The notes under the pieces were generated by a model. It was not told the origin of the DNA. It was given only the letters and a program-made list of their open reading frames with translations, and ran no database searches. The position numbers and the translations under genes are program-made. From Candidatus Nanohaloarchaea archaeon (GTDB lineage Archaea; Nanohalarchaeota; Nanosalinia; Nanosalinales; JAHENU01), in contig JAHENU010000004.1 of the NCBI GenBank assembly GCA_018609855.1, positions 1 to 6,815 on the forward strand: a stretch of 6,815 bases of DNA. The letters run 5' to 3'. Of the stretch, positions 1 to 5,843 are shown in pieces; within the stretch, counting starts at the first letter, position 1; every line of letters begins with the position of its first letter.

Positions 1-113
1 ATGGCGCATCACAGACCTTTGGCGAAATGTCGGCTGAGGAGAAAAATGCAATCAGTATGCGACAACAGGCGGCAGAGCAATTACGACAATGGCTGAGCGA
101 TAATGAATGGTAA
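1..113 (+). CDS. XTP/dITP diphosphohydrolase (HAM1/RdgB family), C-terminal fragment
   Basis: Only the last 36 residues are present, read from base 3 and ending at TAA 111-113; the gene starts outside the window. The fragment contains QTFGEM, EEKNAIS and a following R-x-x-A, which is the C-terminal signature of the HAM1/RdgB/ITPA family. These housekeeping enzymes hydrolyse non-canonical purine nucleoside triphosphates (XTP, ITP, dITP) to the monophosphate and keep deaminated bases out of nucleic acids. The usual end of this signature is Ser-His-Arg, whose His and Arg contact the base. Here it reads Ser-Met-Arg (residues 18-20 of the fragment), so the His is replaced. The Gln-rich helix after it ends in an ordinary way. 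The family call rests on this short stretch only; the catalytic N-terminal half cannot be seen. Confidence 0.82.
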   Translation, partial: GASQTFGEMSAEEKNAISMRQQAAEQLRQWLSDNEW

Positions 114-144
114 GATAAATACTTGACAGACGCTAAAAATGGTC

Positions 145-156
145 GTTCGCACGAAC
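145..156. promoter_or_regulatory. Short palindrome upstream of the sepF TATA box
   Basis: GTTCG-CA-CGAAC is a perfect 5-base inverted repeat with a 2-base spacer. It ends 16 bases before the TATA box of sepF, a place where archaeal activators or repressors often bind. It lies in the only non-coding stretch between the HAM1 gene and sepF. No regulator can be named from the sequence, and a 5-base arm can occur by chance. Confidence 0.3.
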
Positions 157-172
157 ATCGGCAAGCACATAA

Positions 173-182
173 TTATATATAA
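173..182 (+). promoter_or_regulatory. TATA box of sepF
   Basis: TTATATATAA is centred about 33 bases before the sepF ATG (210). With the usual archaeal spacing of about 25-27 bases from TATA centre to start site, transcription would begin near 203, giving a leader of only a few bases. The GAGGGAG at 192-198 looks like a ribosome binding site but would lie upstream of that start site. It would serve only transcripts reading through from the HAM1 gene or starting earlier. Confidence 0.6.
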
Positions 183-209
183 GTCCTGCACGAGGGAGAA
201 AGAGATAAT

Positions 210-551
210 ATGCCACTTGACTGGTTATTCGGGAAGCAAGAACAAACGTTGGAAGAAAGTAAAGATGAGTATGTAGAATTGGATGCGGTCCCCGCTGGTC
301 CATCTCAATCTGTCAAAATTCGCGTCGTCACGCTAAATGAGTTTGGCGATGTTGAAACGGTACAGAACTATTTACGTGATGACGACATCGTCTGGGTCAA
401 AATCAAACCGCTGAAAGATAAAGACATGACCGATCTCAAACGGGCAATTGACCGTCTCAAGAAAACAGTGTCTGCCATTAATGGAGATGTGGCCGGTATC
501 GACGATGATTGGCTCATTGCCTGTCCGTCGTATGCCAGTGTGCATCGATAA
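210..551 (+). CDS. sepF: SepF, membrane anchor of FtsZ
   Basis: The 113-residue product matches archaeal SepF in length and layout. Residues 1-9 (MPLDWLFGK) form a short amphipathic membrane-targeting helix. An acidic, flexible linker of about 25 residues follows, then the compact SepF core from about 35 to 109 with KIRVVTLNEF, VWVKIKPLKDKD, the helix DLKRAIDRL, and GDVAGIDDDWLIACP near the end. In archaea SepF tethers FtsZ filaments to the cytoplasmic membrane at the division site. It therefore implies an FtsZ-based rather than ESCRT-based division system in this organism. The gene has its own TATA box, lies 96 bases after the HAM1 gene and converges on the aCPSF1 gene with a 36-base gap. 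FtsZ itself is not in the window. Confidence 0.88.
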   Translation: MPLDWLFGKQEQTLEESKDEYVELDAVPAGPSQSVKIRVVTLNEFGDVETVQNYLRDDDIVWVKIKPLKDKDMTDLKRAIDRLKKTVSAINGDVAGIDDDWLIACPSYASVHR

Positions 552-582
552 GCGCTGAGCGGCAGAATAGAACAGCTGCGCG

Positions 583-590
583 TTCTTTTA
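583..590 (+). terminator. Possible T-rich terminator after sepF
   Basis: TTCTTTTA on the + strand lies about 33 bases after the sepF stop, at the very end of the convergent aCPSF1 gene. Archaeal termination uses U-rich tracts without a required hairpin. The GCGC at 552-555 and GCGC at 579-582 could pair, but the stem is interrupted and weak. No comparable T-run is seen on the minus strand after the aCPSF1 gene. Confidence 0.25.
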
Positions 591-2456
591 CACTAATCGA
601 ACCGTCTCCAGATTCTTGGGAGCCTGCGTTTCCGTCTTGAATACTTTATGAATAGTTGAAGCTAAAGCAAAAGTAGCGTTCTCATCGCCGTGCTGGCAGA
701 TTACTTTCTTGGGCTTGTTGGGTAATTTCGAGATAAAGTTCAATGTCTGTTGCCGATCTGAATGGCCCTGAAAGCCCTCAACTGTCTTGACATCCAGTTC
801 CAATCGGGTAGTGTTATTTGGATCTGACGCCGGAATTTCACGCAGGCCTTGCTTAATCTTCCGACCAAGTGTGTTAGCTGCCTGATAGCCAATAAAAATC
901 AACCGATTGTCCGGATTCGGCCCCAGTTCCTCAAGATAGTGCATAATTGGCCCGCCATTAATCATACCAGAAGTCGTTAAGATAATGCATGGATCATGCT
1001 GCTCAATGACTTGCTGCCGCTCTTGGACACTGCCTACCCGTTTGAAATGCTCCGCCAAGAATGGATTCTCTCCGTAATGGAAAATCTTCTTCTGCATGTT
1101 TTTAGACATGTACTCTGGATAAGCTGTATGTAATGCATTAGCATCCCAGATCATGCCATCCAAATAAATAGGTACATTCAGCTCTTCTCGAATTCTATTC
1201 AAAACAACCATAGCTTCTTGTGCTCGACCAACAGCAAAAGAAGGAATGATAACCTTCCCTTGTCGTTTTTCAATGGTCTCTCGCACCATATTCAAGAAAT
1301 GTTTGTCAGCTTCATGCTTTGGTGGCTTTCGTTGTGTATTGTTGCCGTAAGTACTATCCATTACCAAAGTCTCTACCCGATTAAAGTTAGGGTTAGCCGG
1401 ATCAAGAATGGAGGATTTACCATAACGAATATCACCTGTATGTACAATGTTATGGAATCCCTCGCCAATGTGGATATGCGCAGACGCGGAGCCAAGAATG
1501 TGGCCAGCATTGTTAAAGGTGAGGCGCATGTCAGGCGTAATATCAGTCACTTCTCCCATACTCACGGGGATGCTGCGCTTTACTGCCTCCTTGATCGATT
1601 TACTGGAATACGGTGTTTTCTTCCCTTCCCGTTTTAGCAATTCAAGCATATCTAGTTGCAATAAAATCATAAAGTCACGGGTTGGCTCTGTTAAATACAC
1701 CGGTCCATCGTACCCATATTCATACAGATACGGCAGGAAGCAACAATGATCTGAGTGAGCGTGAGTAATAATTACGGCATCTAATCGATTGAGATCAAAT
1801 TCTGGCACATTTAAATACGGATATTGAGAATTACCGAAACCCACGCCACAGTCAATTAACACATTACTGGTCTGGGTTTGTAATAAACTACCGGATCTCC
1901 CCACTTCTTGATAGCCACCCAGCGAAGTCAATCGCACCCAGTCACCACCTGTGCTTTTGTTCAATCGAATCTTTTTGCCAATCTCATTCAAAAACTTTTT
2001 CCGATATTGTGCATCTTCCAATGACCATTCACGGGCTTTAGCAACAACTTTAGAATCGATTGCAGGGACACGTTGAATCAATGGCATCCACAAAGTCTCT
2101 TCTTTAATCTTTTCTAACGTCTCTCCATTTTTCCCAATCACTAACCCTGGCTTTTTTGCCCGCAAAATTACCCGGCCAAACTCTTGTTGAAAAATAATCT
2201 CTTCCAATTCCGCTTCATCAGGTACAATGGCCGTTATCTTCTGTTCCGCCGTAGACTGTGCTTTTGTAATATGCGGTGATGGTCTAATTTCAACACGCTT
2301 TCTGATCTGAGAAACAAGCGAGCGCACCGTCTGCTCATTGTTCAAAAAAAAGTCCTTGCTCTGGGTGTAAAATACAATATTTGACCCTTCATACTGCTTC
2401 TCTGCAATATCAGCATGGTCTGGTAATTCTGAAACTAATTCATCAAGTTCTTTCAT
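588..2456 (-). CDS. aCPSF1/FttA: KH-domain beta-CASP ribonuclease, transcription termination factor
   Basis: The 622-residue product has the full aCPSF1 layout. Two N-terminal KH-like regions span about 1-160, with VIGKNGE carrying the GxxG loop at 108-111. A metallo-beta-lactamase domain follows with HAHSDH at 232-237, AGHILGSA (His 319) and HTGDIRYG (Asp 342). The inserted beta-CASP domain has DSTYGN at 367 and SFAVGRAQE at 406-414. The C-terminal motifs are GFQGHSD (His 565) and QHGD (His 589). All zinc ligands expected from the family are present. aCPSF1 cuts RNA at U-rich 3' ends and terminates RNA polymerase together with Spt5, whose gene is also in this window. The frame can extend four codons to a GTG at 2468, but AGGTGA at 2465-2470 is spaced 8 bases from the ATG at 2456, so I choose the ATG. 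The gene lies just downstream of psmB. Confidence 0.93.
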   Translation of the reverse strand: MKELDELVSELPDHADIAEKQYEGSNIVFYTQSKDFFLNNEQTVRSLVSQIRKRVEIRPSPHITKAQSTAEQKITAIVPDEAELEEIIFQQEFGRVILRAKKPGLVIGKNGETLEKIKEETLWMPLIQRVPAIDSKVVAKAREWSLEDAQYRKKFLNEIGKKIRLNKSTGGDWVRLTSLGGYQEVGRSGSLLQTQTSNVLIDCGVGFGNSQYPYLNVPEFDLNRLDAVIITHAHSDHCCFLPYLYEYGYDGPVYLTEPTRDFMILLQLDMLELLKREGKKTPYSSKSIKEAVKRSIPVSMGEVTDITPDMRLTFNNAGHILGSASAHIHIGEGFHNIVHTGDIRYGKSSILDPANPNFNRVETLVMDSTYGNNTQRKPPKHEADKHFLNMVRETIEKRQGKVIIPSFAVGRAQEAMVVLNRIREELNVPIYLDGMIWDANALHTAYPEYMSKNMQKKIFHYGENPFLAEHFKRVGSVQERQQVIEQHDPCIILTTSGMINGGPIMHYLEELGPNPDNRLIFIGYQAANTLGRKIKQGLREIPASDPNNTTRLELDVKTVEGFQGHSDRQQTLNFISKLPNKPKKVICQHGDENATFALASTIHKVFKTETQAPKNLETVRLV

Positions 2457-2464
2457 ATCAGAGT

Positions 2465-2470
2465 TCACCT
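2465..2470 (-). promoter_or_regulatory. Ribosome binding site that sets the aCPSF1 start
   Basis: On the minus strand, AGGTGA, complementary to the 3' end of archaeal 16S rRNA, is followed by 8 bases and then the ATG at 2456-2454. The upstream in-frame GTG (2468-2466) lies inside this site, so it is unlikely to be the start. Confidence 0.65.
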
Positions 2471-2495
2471 GAGAATGACAAGAGTCATCTCTGAT

Positions 2496-3119
2496 CTACA
2501 GATGCTTCTCTATTTCCGAATCTGATAAACGCCGGAAACCTTTTTTATCCACGATAGCTACATCGACACCGTCACCTGAATTCACATCACGGGAACTAGC
2601 AGCAGTAATGGTGCGAATAGCTAGTTTGGTGGCATCAGATTTTCCAATGTCTTCTGTGTAGGCATCTTCCAATAGTCCGTAGGCTAATGGGGAGCCTGAA
2701 CCAGTGGCAGTGAACGTATGATGATCTGTGTAACCACCTGTGGGATCGATACTGTAGACAATGCCTGCACCATCATCAACCCCTCCAATCACAAACTGAT
2801 TCAAAAAGGGGAACATACGATTGCCGTGCATAAGATTGGCTAGCAAAGTAACCGTAGCTTTGACACTTAGCTTTTCTGTTTCCAACTCGTTAAGTGTTAA
2901 TTCCGCCCGCATAATGCGAACCAATTTTTGGGCGTCACCAACAGAACCAGCCGTCGTAATGCCAACATGGTCATCAAGGGCAAAAATTTTGTCCGTGGAC
3001 TTGTCAATTGTCAAATGGCCCATAGAAGCTCTCTTGTCAGCTGCTAAAATAACAAAATCTTTTCCGGCTACACCAACAGTAGTGGTCCCCAATTCCGTGT
3101 GTTGTTGTTGCTCGCTCAT
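2496..3119 (-). CDS. psmB: 20S proteasome beta subunit
   Basis: The 207-residue product is an N-terminal-nucleophile protease of the archaeal proteasome core. A short propeptide (residues 1-11, ending in Leu-Gly) precedes TTTVG; Thr12 would become the mature catalytic Thr1 after self-cleavage. Asp28 in AADKR and Lys44 in STDKIF sit at the positions of mature Asp17 and Lys33. GSGSPLAYG and SSRDVNSGDGVDVAIV near the C-terminus carry the conserved Ser/Asp pair near the active site. Beta subunits form the two inner seven-membered rings that degrade proteins unfolded by an ATPase such as PAN. GAGG at 3130-3133, 10 bases before the ATG, serves as ribosome binding site. The aCPSF1 gene follows closely, probably on one transcript. 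No alpha subunit or ATPase gene is in the window. Confidence 0.95.
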   Translation of the reverse strand: MSEQQQHTELGTTTVGVAGKDFVILAADKRASMGHLTIDKSTDKIFALDDHVGITTAGSVGDAQKLVRIMRAELTLNELETEKLSVKATVTLLANLMHGNRMFPFLNQFVIGGVDDGAGIVYSIDPTGGYTDHHTFTATGSGSPLAYGLLEDAYTEDIGKSDATKLAIRTITAASSRDVNSGDGVDVAIVDKKGFRRLSDSEIEKHL

Positions 3120-3164
3120 ACGGCACAGTCCTCAGAAGCAATAATTTATTCACATTCTTTCCTC

Positions 3165-3177
3165 TATATTTAAATAA
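3165..3177 (-). promoter_or_regulatory. TATA box of psmB
   Basis: The minus strand reads TTATTTAAATATA, centred about 51 bases before the psmB ATG at 3119. This predicts a start site near 3144 and a leader of about 25 bases that contains the GAGG ribosome binding site. It lies in the 67-base gap after the PH-like protein gene, so psmB and the aCPSF1 gene can be transcribed independently of that gene. Confidence 0.5.
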
Positions 3178-3186
3178 CTATTGGCG

Positions 3187-3804
3187 CTACTCATTCGCAA
3201 ACGACCCTAATCCTTTTCGCAGCGAGCGGAAGAGCTGAGCAGCAGTAGCATCAACAGTCGGCAATACAGTGACAGAACCATCTTTCTGTTCTATACGGAC
3301 GGTGTAGAGGTCAAAAAACCCTTGTAAGACAGCTTTAAGATGGAAAAGACTGGTACGGAGCATAGCAATTGCATCACCTGGCGATTGTATATCAAAAAAG
3401 GAGATATGTTCCCCACTGGAAACAAAGATCCAGGAAATATCGGTATGTCGGATTTTCTGCGTCTGTGGAAACAGCCAGCCAGAACGCATATACAAGGCAT
3501 CGTCCGCTATCCAGTATCGGAGCTGGCCATAGTCAAAAAACACGATAAGATAACTCACTGCAACCAACGCCACAAGGATAAAAAGGGAATGGCGGGCGAG
3601 GATGACAATTAGCACTTCTGCTGGTGTGCTAAACGGCAGCTGAAAGAGAAGTGTTGCAAAAAGAAGCAGACCGATGCTGATAATCAAGACTGTATTGAGC
3701 AGAAGAGAATGCCACACTGTCCAAAAAATAAGCGCCCGAAACGGCAATTCGTGTGCTTTTTCTTCCACGAATGCACGTGTCTCTTCTAGAGTAATTTCTC
3801 CCAT
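3187..3804 (-). CDS. Two-helix membrane protein with a bacterial-PH-like (bPH2/YdbS-type) domain
   Basis: The 205-residue product begins with a charged cytoplasmic stretch (1-20). Two hydrophobic helices follow at about 24-54 and 62-90. Then comes a soluble region that resembles the bPH2 domain: YWIADDALYMRSGWLFPQ (97-114), HTDISWIFV (120-128) and FFDLYTVRIEQKDGS (163-177), ending in an amphipathic helix (188-197). Paired helices followed by this fold are typical of YdbS-like proteins, whose role is mostly unknown but membrane-related. About 30 residues (roughly 131-160) sit between the strand ISWIFV and the FFDLYTVRI strand, where the family usually has a short turn. The start is fixed because an in-frame stop lies 7 codons upstream. 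No ribosome binding site is seen; TTTTAATA about 24 bases before the ATG suggests a leaderless transcript. The substrate or partner cannot be inferred. Confidence 0.7.
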   Translation of the reverse strand: MGEITLEETRAFVEEKAHELPFRALIFWTVWHSLLLNTVLIISIGLLLFATLLFQLPFSTPAEVLIVILARHSLFILVALVAVSYLIVFFDYGQLRYWIADDALYMRSGWLFPQTQKIRHTDISWIFVSSGEHISFFDIQSPGDAIAMLRTSLFHLKAVLQGFFDLYTVRIEQKDGSVTVLPTVDATAAQLFRSLRKGLGSFANE

Positions 3805-3823
3805 AGTATTGCTGATGTGCTGG

Positions 3824-3831
3824 TATTAAAA
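3824..3831 (-). promoter_or_regulatory. Possible TATA box for the PH-like protein gene (leaderless)
   Basis: The minus strand reads TTTTAATA, centred about 24 bases before the ATG at 3804. Such spacing would put the transcription start at or next to the start codon and would explain the missing ribosome binding site. The TTTATAAA at 3860-3867 is the alternative and would give a leader of about 34 bases. Confidence 0.35.
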
Positions 3832-3859
3832 TCTGTTGTGGGACACGCTTTTCATCACC

Positions 3860-3867
3860 TTTATAAA
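3860..3867. promoter_or_regulatory. Palindromic TATA box in the divergent region, probable secE operon promoter
   Basis: TTTATAAA is its own reverse complement and lies between two divergent genes. On the + strand it predicts a start near 3890, so the leader of the secE operon would be about 70 bases and consist almost entirely of the hairpin at 3897-3951. On the minus strand it could also start the PH-like gene near 3838, where the purine-rich CTAACA upstream would act as the BRE. The + strand BRE (CATCACC) is poor. Confidence 0.5.
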
Positions 3868-3896
3868 TGTTAGGGATATACCTTCAACACTCGCTG

Positions 3897-3951
3897 GCAC
3901 TACCGACTAGGTAGGAGAGTCATCTATTGGTTCTCGCCTAGTTGTCAGTGC
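3897..3951 (+). promoter_or_regulatory. Long imperfect hairpin in the secE operon leader
   Basis: The strand folds on itself: GCACT (3897-3901) pairs with AGTGC (3947-3951). After a 2x2 internal loop, CGACTAGGT (3904-3912) pairs with GCCTAGTTG (3936-3944). After a two-base bulge, GAGAG (3915-3919) pairs with TTCTC (3931-3935) around an 11-base loop. That is 19 pairs including three G-U wobbles. It ends 9 bases before the secE ATG and leaves only a weak GGTGGT in front of it. An RNA element that controls translation or stability of the secE-spt5-ribosomal operon is the natural reading. It does not match a tRNA or the L1-binding motif that I know. Confidence 0.5.
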
Positions 3952-3960
3952 GGTGGTACT

Positions 3961-4122
3961 ATGGCACTGAAAGATCGATTCAAAAAATACATCCGTGTAT
4001 TACGGGTTACAAAAAAACCAGATGCCCAGGAGTTTATGAACATAGCGAAAATCACTTCGCTGGGTATTTTAGTCATAGGTCTATTAGGATTTTTAATTAA
4101 CACCATCGCCAATCTTATCTGA
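3961..4122 (+). CDS. secE: SecE/Sec61-gamma, protein translocase subunit
   Basis: This small gene encodes 53 residues and ends at TGA 4120-4122. It has the archaeal SecE/Sec61-gamma form: a basic amphipathic N-terminal helix (KDRFKKYIRVLRVTKKP, 4-20), the conserved turn DAQEFMNIAK (21-30), then a single membrane helix at about 33-51 with GILVIGLLGFLI. SecE clamps the two halves of SecY in the export channel of the cytoplasmic membrane. The family is short in archaea, so 53 residues is complete. Its place directly before spt5 (8-base gap) is the standard archaeal arrangement and supports the call. It is the first gene of the rightward operon and follows the long hairpin. Confidence 0.9.
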   Translation: MALKDRFKKYIRVLRVTKKPDAQEFMNIAKITSLGILVIGLLGFLINTIANLI

Positions 4123-4130
4123 GGATTCTA

Positions 4131-4568
4131 ATGAGCATTTTTATATTACGCACAACACGGGGAAGAGAAAAGACAGTAATAGAGACATTGCAAGCGCGAA
4201 TGCGTTCAGATACTTATGACATAGCCGCCATATTTCATCCATCAGAGATGAAAGGCTATGTGTTTATTGAAGGTGATGAAGCTGCAATTGAACGCTTGGT
4301 GACCGAGGTCCCCTATGCGAAAGGCCTCATGAGAAAGCCAGTGCCGGTAGATGAGATCGATAAATTCCTCTCTGAAGAACCAGAAGATATCAATCTAGTA
4401 AAAGGAGATACAGTGCAAGTAGTCAGTGGCCCATTTAAAGACGAAGTAGGTCGTGTGGAACGTGTCGACGAAGTTAATCGGGAGATCACTATTGAATTAC
4501 TGGAAGCGGCCGTTCCGATCCCCCTTACCATTAACGCAGAATTATTGCGCAAAAAGGAAAATATGTGA
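4131..4568 (+). CDS. spt5: Spt5 (NusG-like) transcription elongation factor
   Basis: The 145-residue product has an NGN domain at about 1-80 (IFILRTTRGREKTV at the start, GYVFIEGD at 42-49, a fragment typical of the RNA polymerase-binding face). A KOW domain follows at about 88-140 (KGDTVQVVSGPFKDEVGRV). This is the simple archaeal two-domain form. Spt5 pairs with Spt4, binds the clamp of RNA polymerase over the DNA channel, increases processivity, and is the partner of aCPSF1 in termination. GAGG at 4121-4124 overlaps the secE stop and lies 6 bases before the ATG, so translation is probably coupled. No Spt4 gene is in the window. Confidence 0.93.
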   Translation: MSIFILRTTRGREKTVIETLQARMRSDTYDIAAIFHPSEMKGYVFIEGDEAAIERLVTEVPYAKGLMRKPVPVDEIDKFLSEEPEDINLVKGDTVQVVSGPFKDEVGRVERVDEVNREITIELLEAAVPIPLTINAELLRKKENM

Positions 4569-4572
4569 TAGT

Positions 4573-5226
4573 ATGGCAGAACAAACTGTTTCAGCACTAG
4601 TAGAAGGAGGACAAGCCAGTGCAGGCCCTCCATTAGGACCACAGTTGGGGCCTATGGGCGTTAATATTGGCGAAGTAGTGAATGCCATTAATGCGCAGAC
4701 AAAAGATTTTGACGGCATGGAAATCCCTGTAGATGTAATTATTGACACAGACACCAAGGATTTTCGCATAGAAATAGGGACACCACCCACAGCAGAATTA
4801 TTGAAAAATGAAGCCGGCATTGAGAAAGGCTCGGGCGAGCCACGAAATGTTACCGCTGGCAATATAACTATTGAGCAGGTGGTGAAGGTATCACAGATGA
4901 AACAGAACGGTCTCTTGTCATACTCATTGCACAATCAGGTAAAAGAGATTCTTGGCAGTTGCATTCCACTGGCGTTGACGGTAAATAGCATGGATCCAAA
5001 GGAATTACAGGGTCGCATAGATGCCGGCGAATATGACACAAAACTATCCGGTGATGTAGAAGAGATGGTCGAGAAAAGTGAGGAACAGGCGGAAAGAGTG
5101 CAACAACAAAATATAGCAGTGCAAGAAGAGATGGAAGAGCAATTGGAAGAAATTGAGGAAGAAAAGGAAGCTGAGGAGGAACCGCTCATCGGTGAAGAAA
5201 CAGAATCAACGGAGGATGAATCATAA
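4573..5226 (+). CDS. rpl11: Large-subunit ribosomal protein L11 with long glutamate-rich C-terminal tail
   Basis: The 217-residue product starts at the ATG four bases after the spt5 stop; in the same frame the reading extends upstream, but only inside spt5. The N-terminal domain carries the Pro/Gly-rich GPPLGPQLGPMGVNIGEVVN (18-37). The C-terminal RNA-binding domain runs to about 155 (GNITIEQVVKVSQMK, LGSCIPLALTV). L11 binds the GTPase-associated centre of 23S rRNA at the base of the P stalk. The usual archaeal protein ends near residue 160. Here a further 57 residues (161-217) contain about 24 Glu and 2 Asp, with heptad-like EEMEEQLEEIEEEKEAEEE, predicting a helical or coiled acidic tail. 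The stretch is purine-rich, and its end holds the ribosome binding site of rpl1. Only a weak GTGAT precedes the L11 ATG, so coupling to spt5 is likely. Confidence 0.95.
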   Translation: MAEQTVSALVEGGQASAGPPLGPQLGPMGVNIGEVVNAINAQTKDFDGMEIPVDVIIDTDTKDFRIEIGTPPTAELLKNEAGIEKGSGEPRNVTAGNITIEQVVKVSQMKQNGLLSYSLHNQVKEILGSCIPLALTVNSMDPKELQGRIDAGEYDTKLSGDVEEMVEKSEEQAERVQQQNIAVQEEMEEQLEEIEEEKEAEEEPLIGEETESTEDES

Positions 5227-5843
5227 TGGAGATGGCAACAGTCCAACAGATAAAAGAGATAACGCCAGAACGGAATTTTACCCAATCTGTCGATCTGGCC
5301 ATTACCATTCAAAATATTGATTTGAAGCAGCCGGAAAATCGTATAGATGAAACTATCCCATTACCACATCAGGCCACGGACAACCGAGTCTGTGTGATTG
5401 GCGATAATGTGAGCCAAAAAGCAAACAATGCCGATCGTGTGTTAGATTCTGACGAGTTAGAGGAGTGTAAGAACGATCACACACAGGCCAAACAACTGGC
5501 AGATGCATATGAATTTTTTATTGCGGAAGCAGATCTCATGCAAGATATTGCCAAATCATTAGGGATTGTTTTTGGGCCACGCGGCAAAATGCCTGAACCA
5601 TTGCCTCCAGGCGGCGATCCAACAAGTCGGATTGATGCATTGAAGAAATCAGTCAAAATTAGATTAAAAGACAACCCGGTAATTCAGTGCAAAATTGGCA
5701 CGGAAACAATGGAGAATGGTGCACTTCAGGCAAATGCGGAAGCTGTCATCGAGTTCGTAACAAATCAGCTACCGAAAGGCCAGTCACAAATAAAAGACAT
5801 TCGCCTCAAGCTAACGATGGGGCCACCAGTGAAGGTGCAGTAG
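5226..5843 (+). CDS. rpl1: Large-subunit ribosomal protein L1
   Basis: The 205-residue product is close to the archaeal L1 length. Domain I and II features include FTQSVDLAITIQNIDL (18-33), SLGIVFGPRGKMPEPLPPGGD (111-131; the GPRGKMP loop is diagnostic), and KLTMGP near the C-terminus, which contains the conserved Thr-Met-Gly of the rRNA-binding face. L1 forms the mobile stalk beside the E site and in many archaea also represses its own operon by binding mRNA. The ATG overlaps the last base of the L11 stop (TAATG). GGAGG at 5211-5215 lies 10 bases before it; a second ATG two codons later (5232) is too far from that site. Confidence 0.94.
   Translation: MEMATVQQIKEITPERNFTQSVDLAITIQNIDLKQPENRIDETIPLPHQATDNRVCVIGDNVSQKANNADRVLDSDELEECKNDHTQAKQLADAYEFFIAEADLMQDIAKSLGIVFGPRGKMPEPLPPGGDPTSRIDALKKSVKIRLKDNPVIQCKIGTETMENGALQANAEAVIEFVTNQLPKGQSQIKDIRLKLTMGPPVKVQ

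Noticed and set aside
138..148. AATGGTCGTTC repeated at 6784-6794
   Set aside because: A few matching 11-base pairs are expected by chance in a window of this size, and the contexts differ (promoter versus coding start).
1218..1637. 139-codon open frame on the + strand
   Set aside because: It lies wholly antisense to the well-conserved aCPSF1 gene and its product has no recognisable domain or ribosome binding site.
3340..3612. 90-codon open frame on the + strand
   Set aside because: It is antisense to the PH-like membrane protein gene, has no promoter or ribosome binding site, and its composition looks like a shadow frame.
3826..3855. Nine-codon leader peptide frame on the minus strand before the PH-like gene
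   Set aside because: There is no ribosome binding site at a usable distance, and it would not be transcribed if the leaderless start near 3804 is used.
3897..3951. Hairpin before secE considered as a tRNA or other stable RNA gene
   Set aside because: It has no T-loop GTTC-A-A pattern, no cloverleaf arms and no CCA-type acceptor; it is a single long stem, better explained as a leader element.
4453..4572. N-terminal extension of L11 by 40 codons
   Set aside because: The extension overlaps spt5 out of frame and resembles no L11; the canonical MAEQTVSALVEGG start follows directly after the spt5 stop.
5171..5203. Possible L1-binding rRNA mimic (CCG loop CGG followed by TGAAGAAA) just upstream of rpl1
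   Set aside because: The stems are only 3 pairs each and lie in Glu-rich codons of the L11 tail, where GA-rich strings are expected; resemblance to the 23S L1 site is weak.
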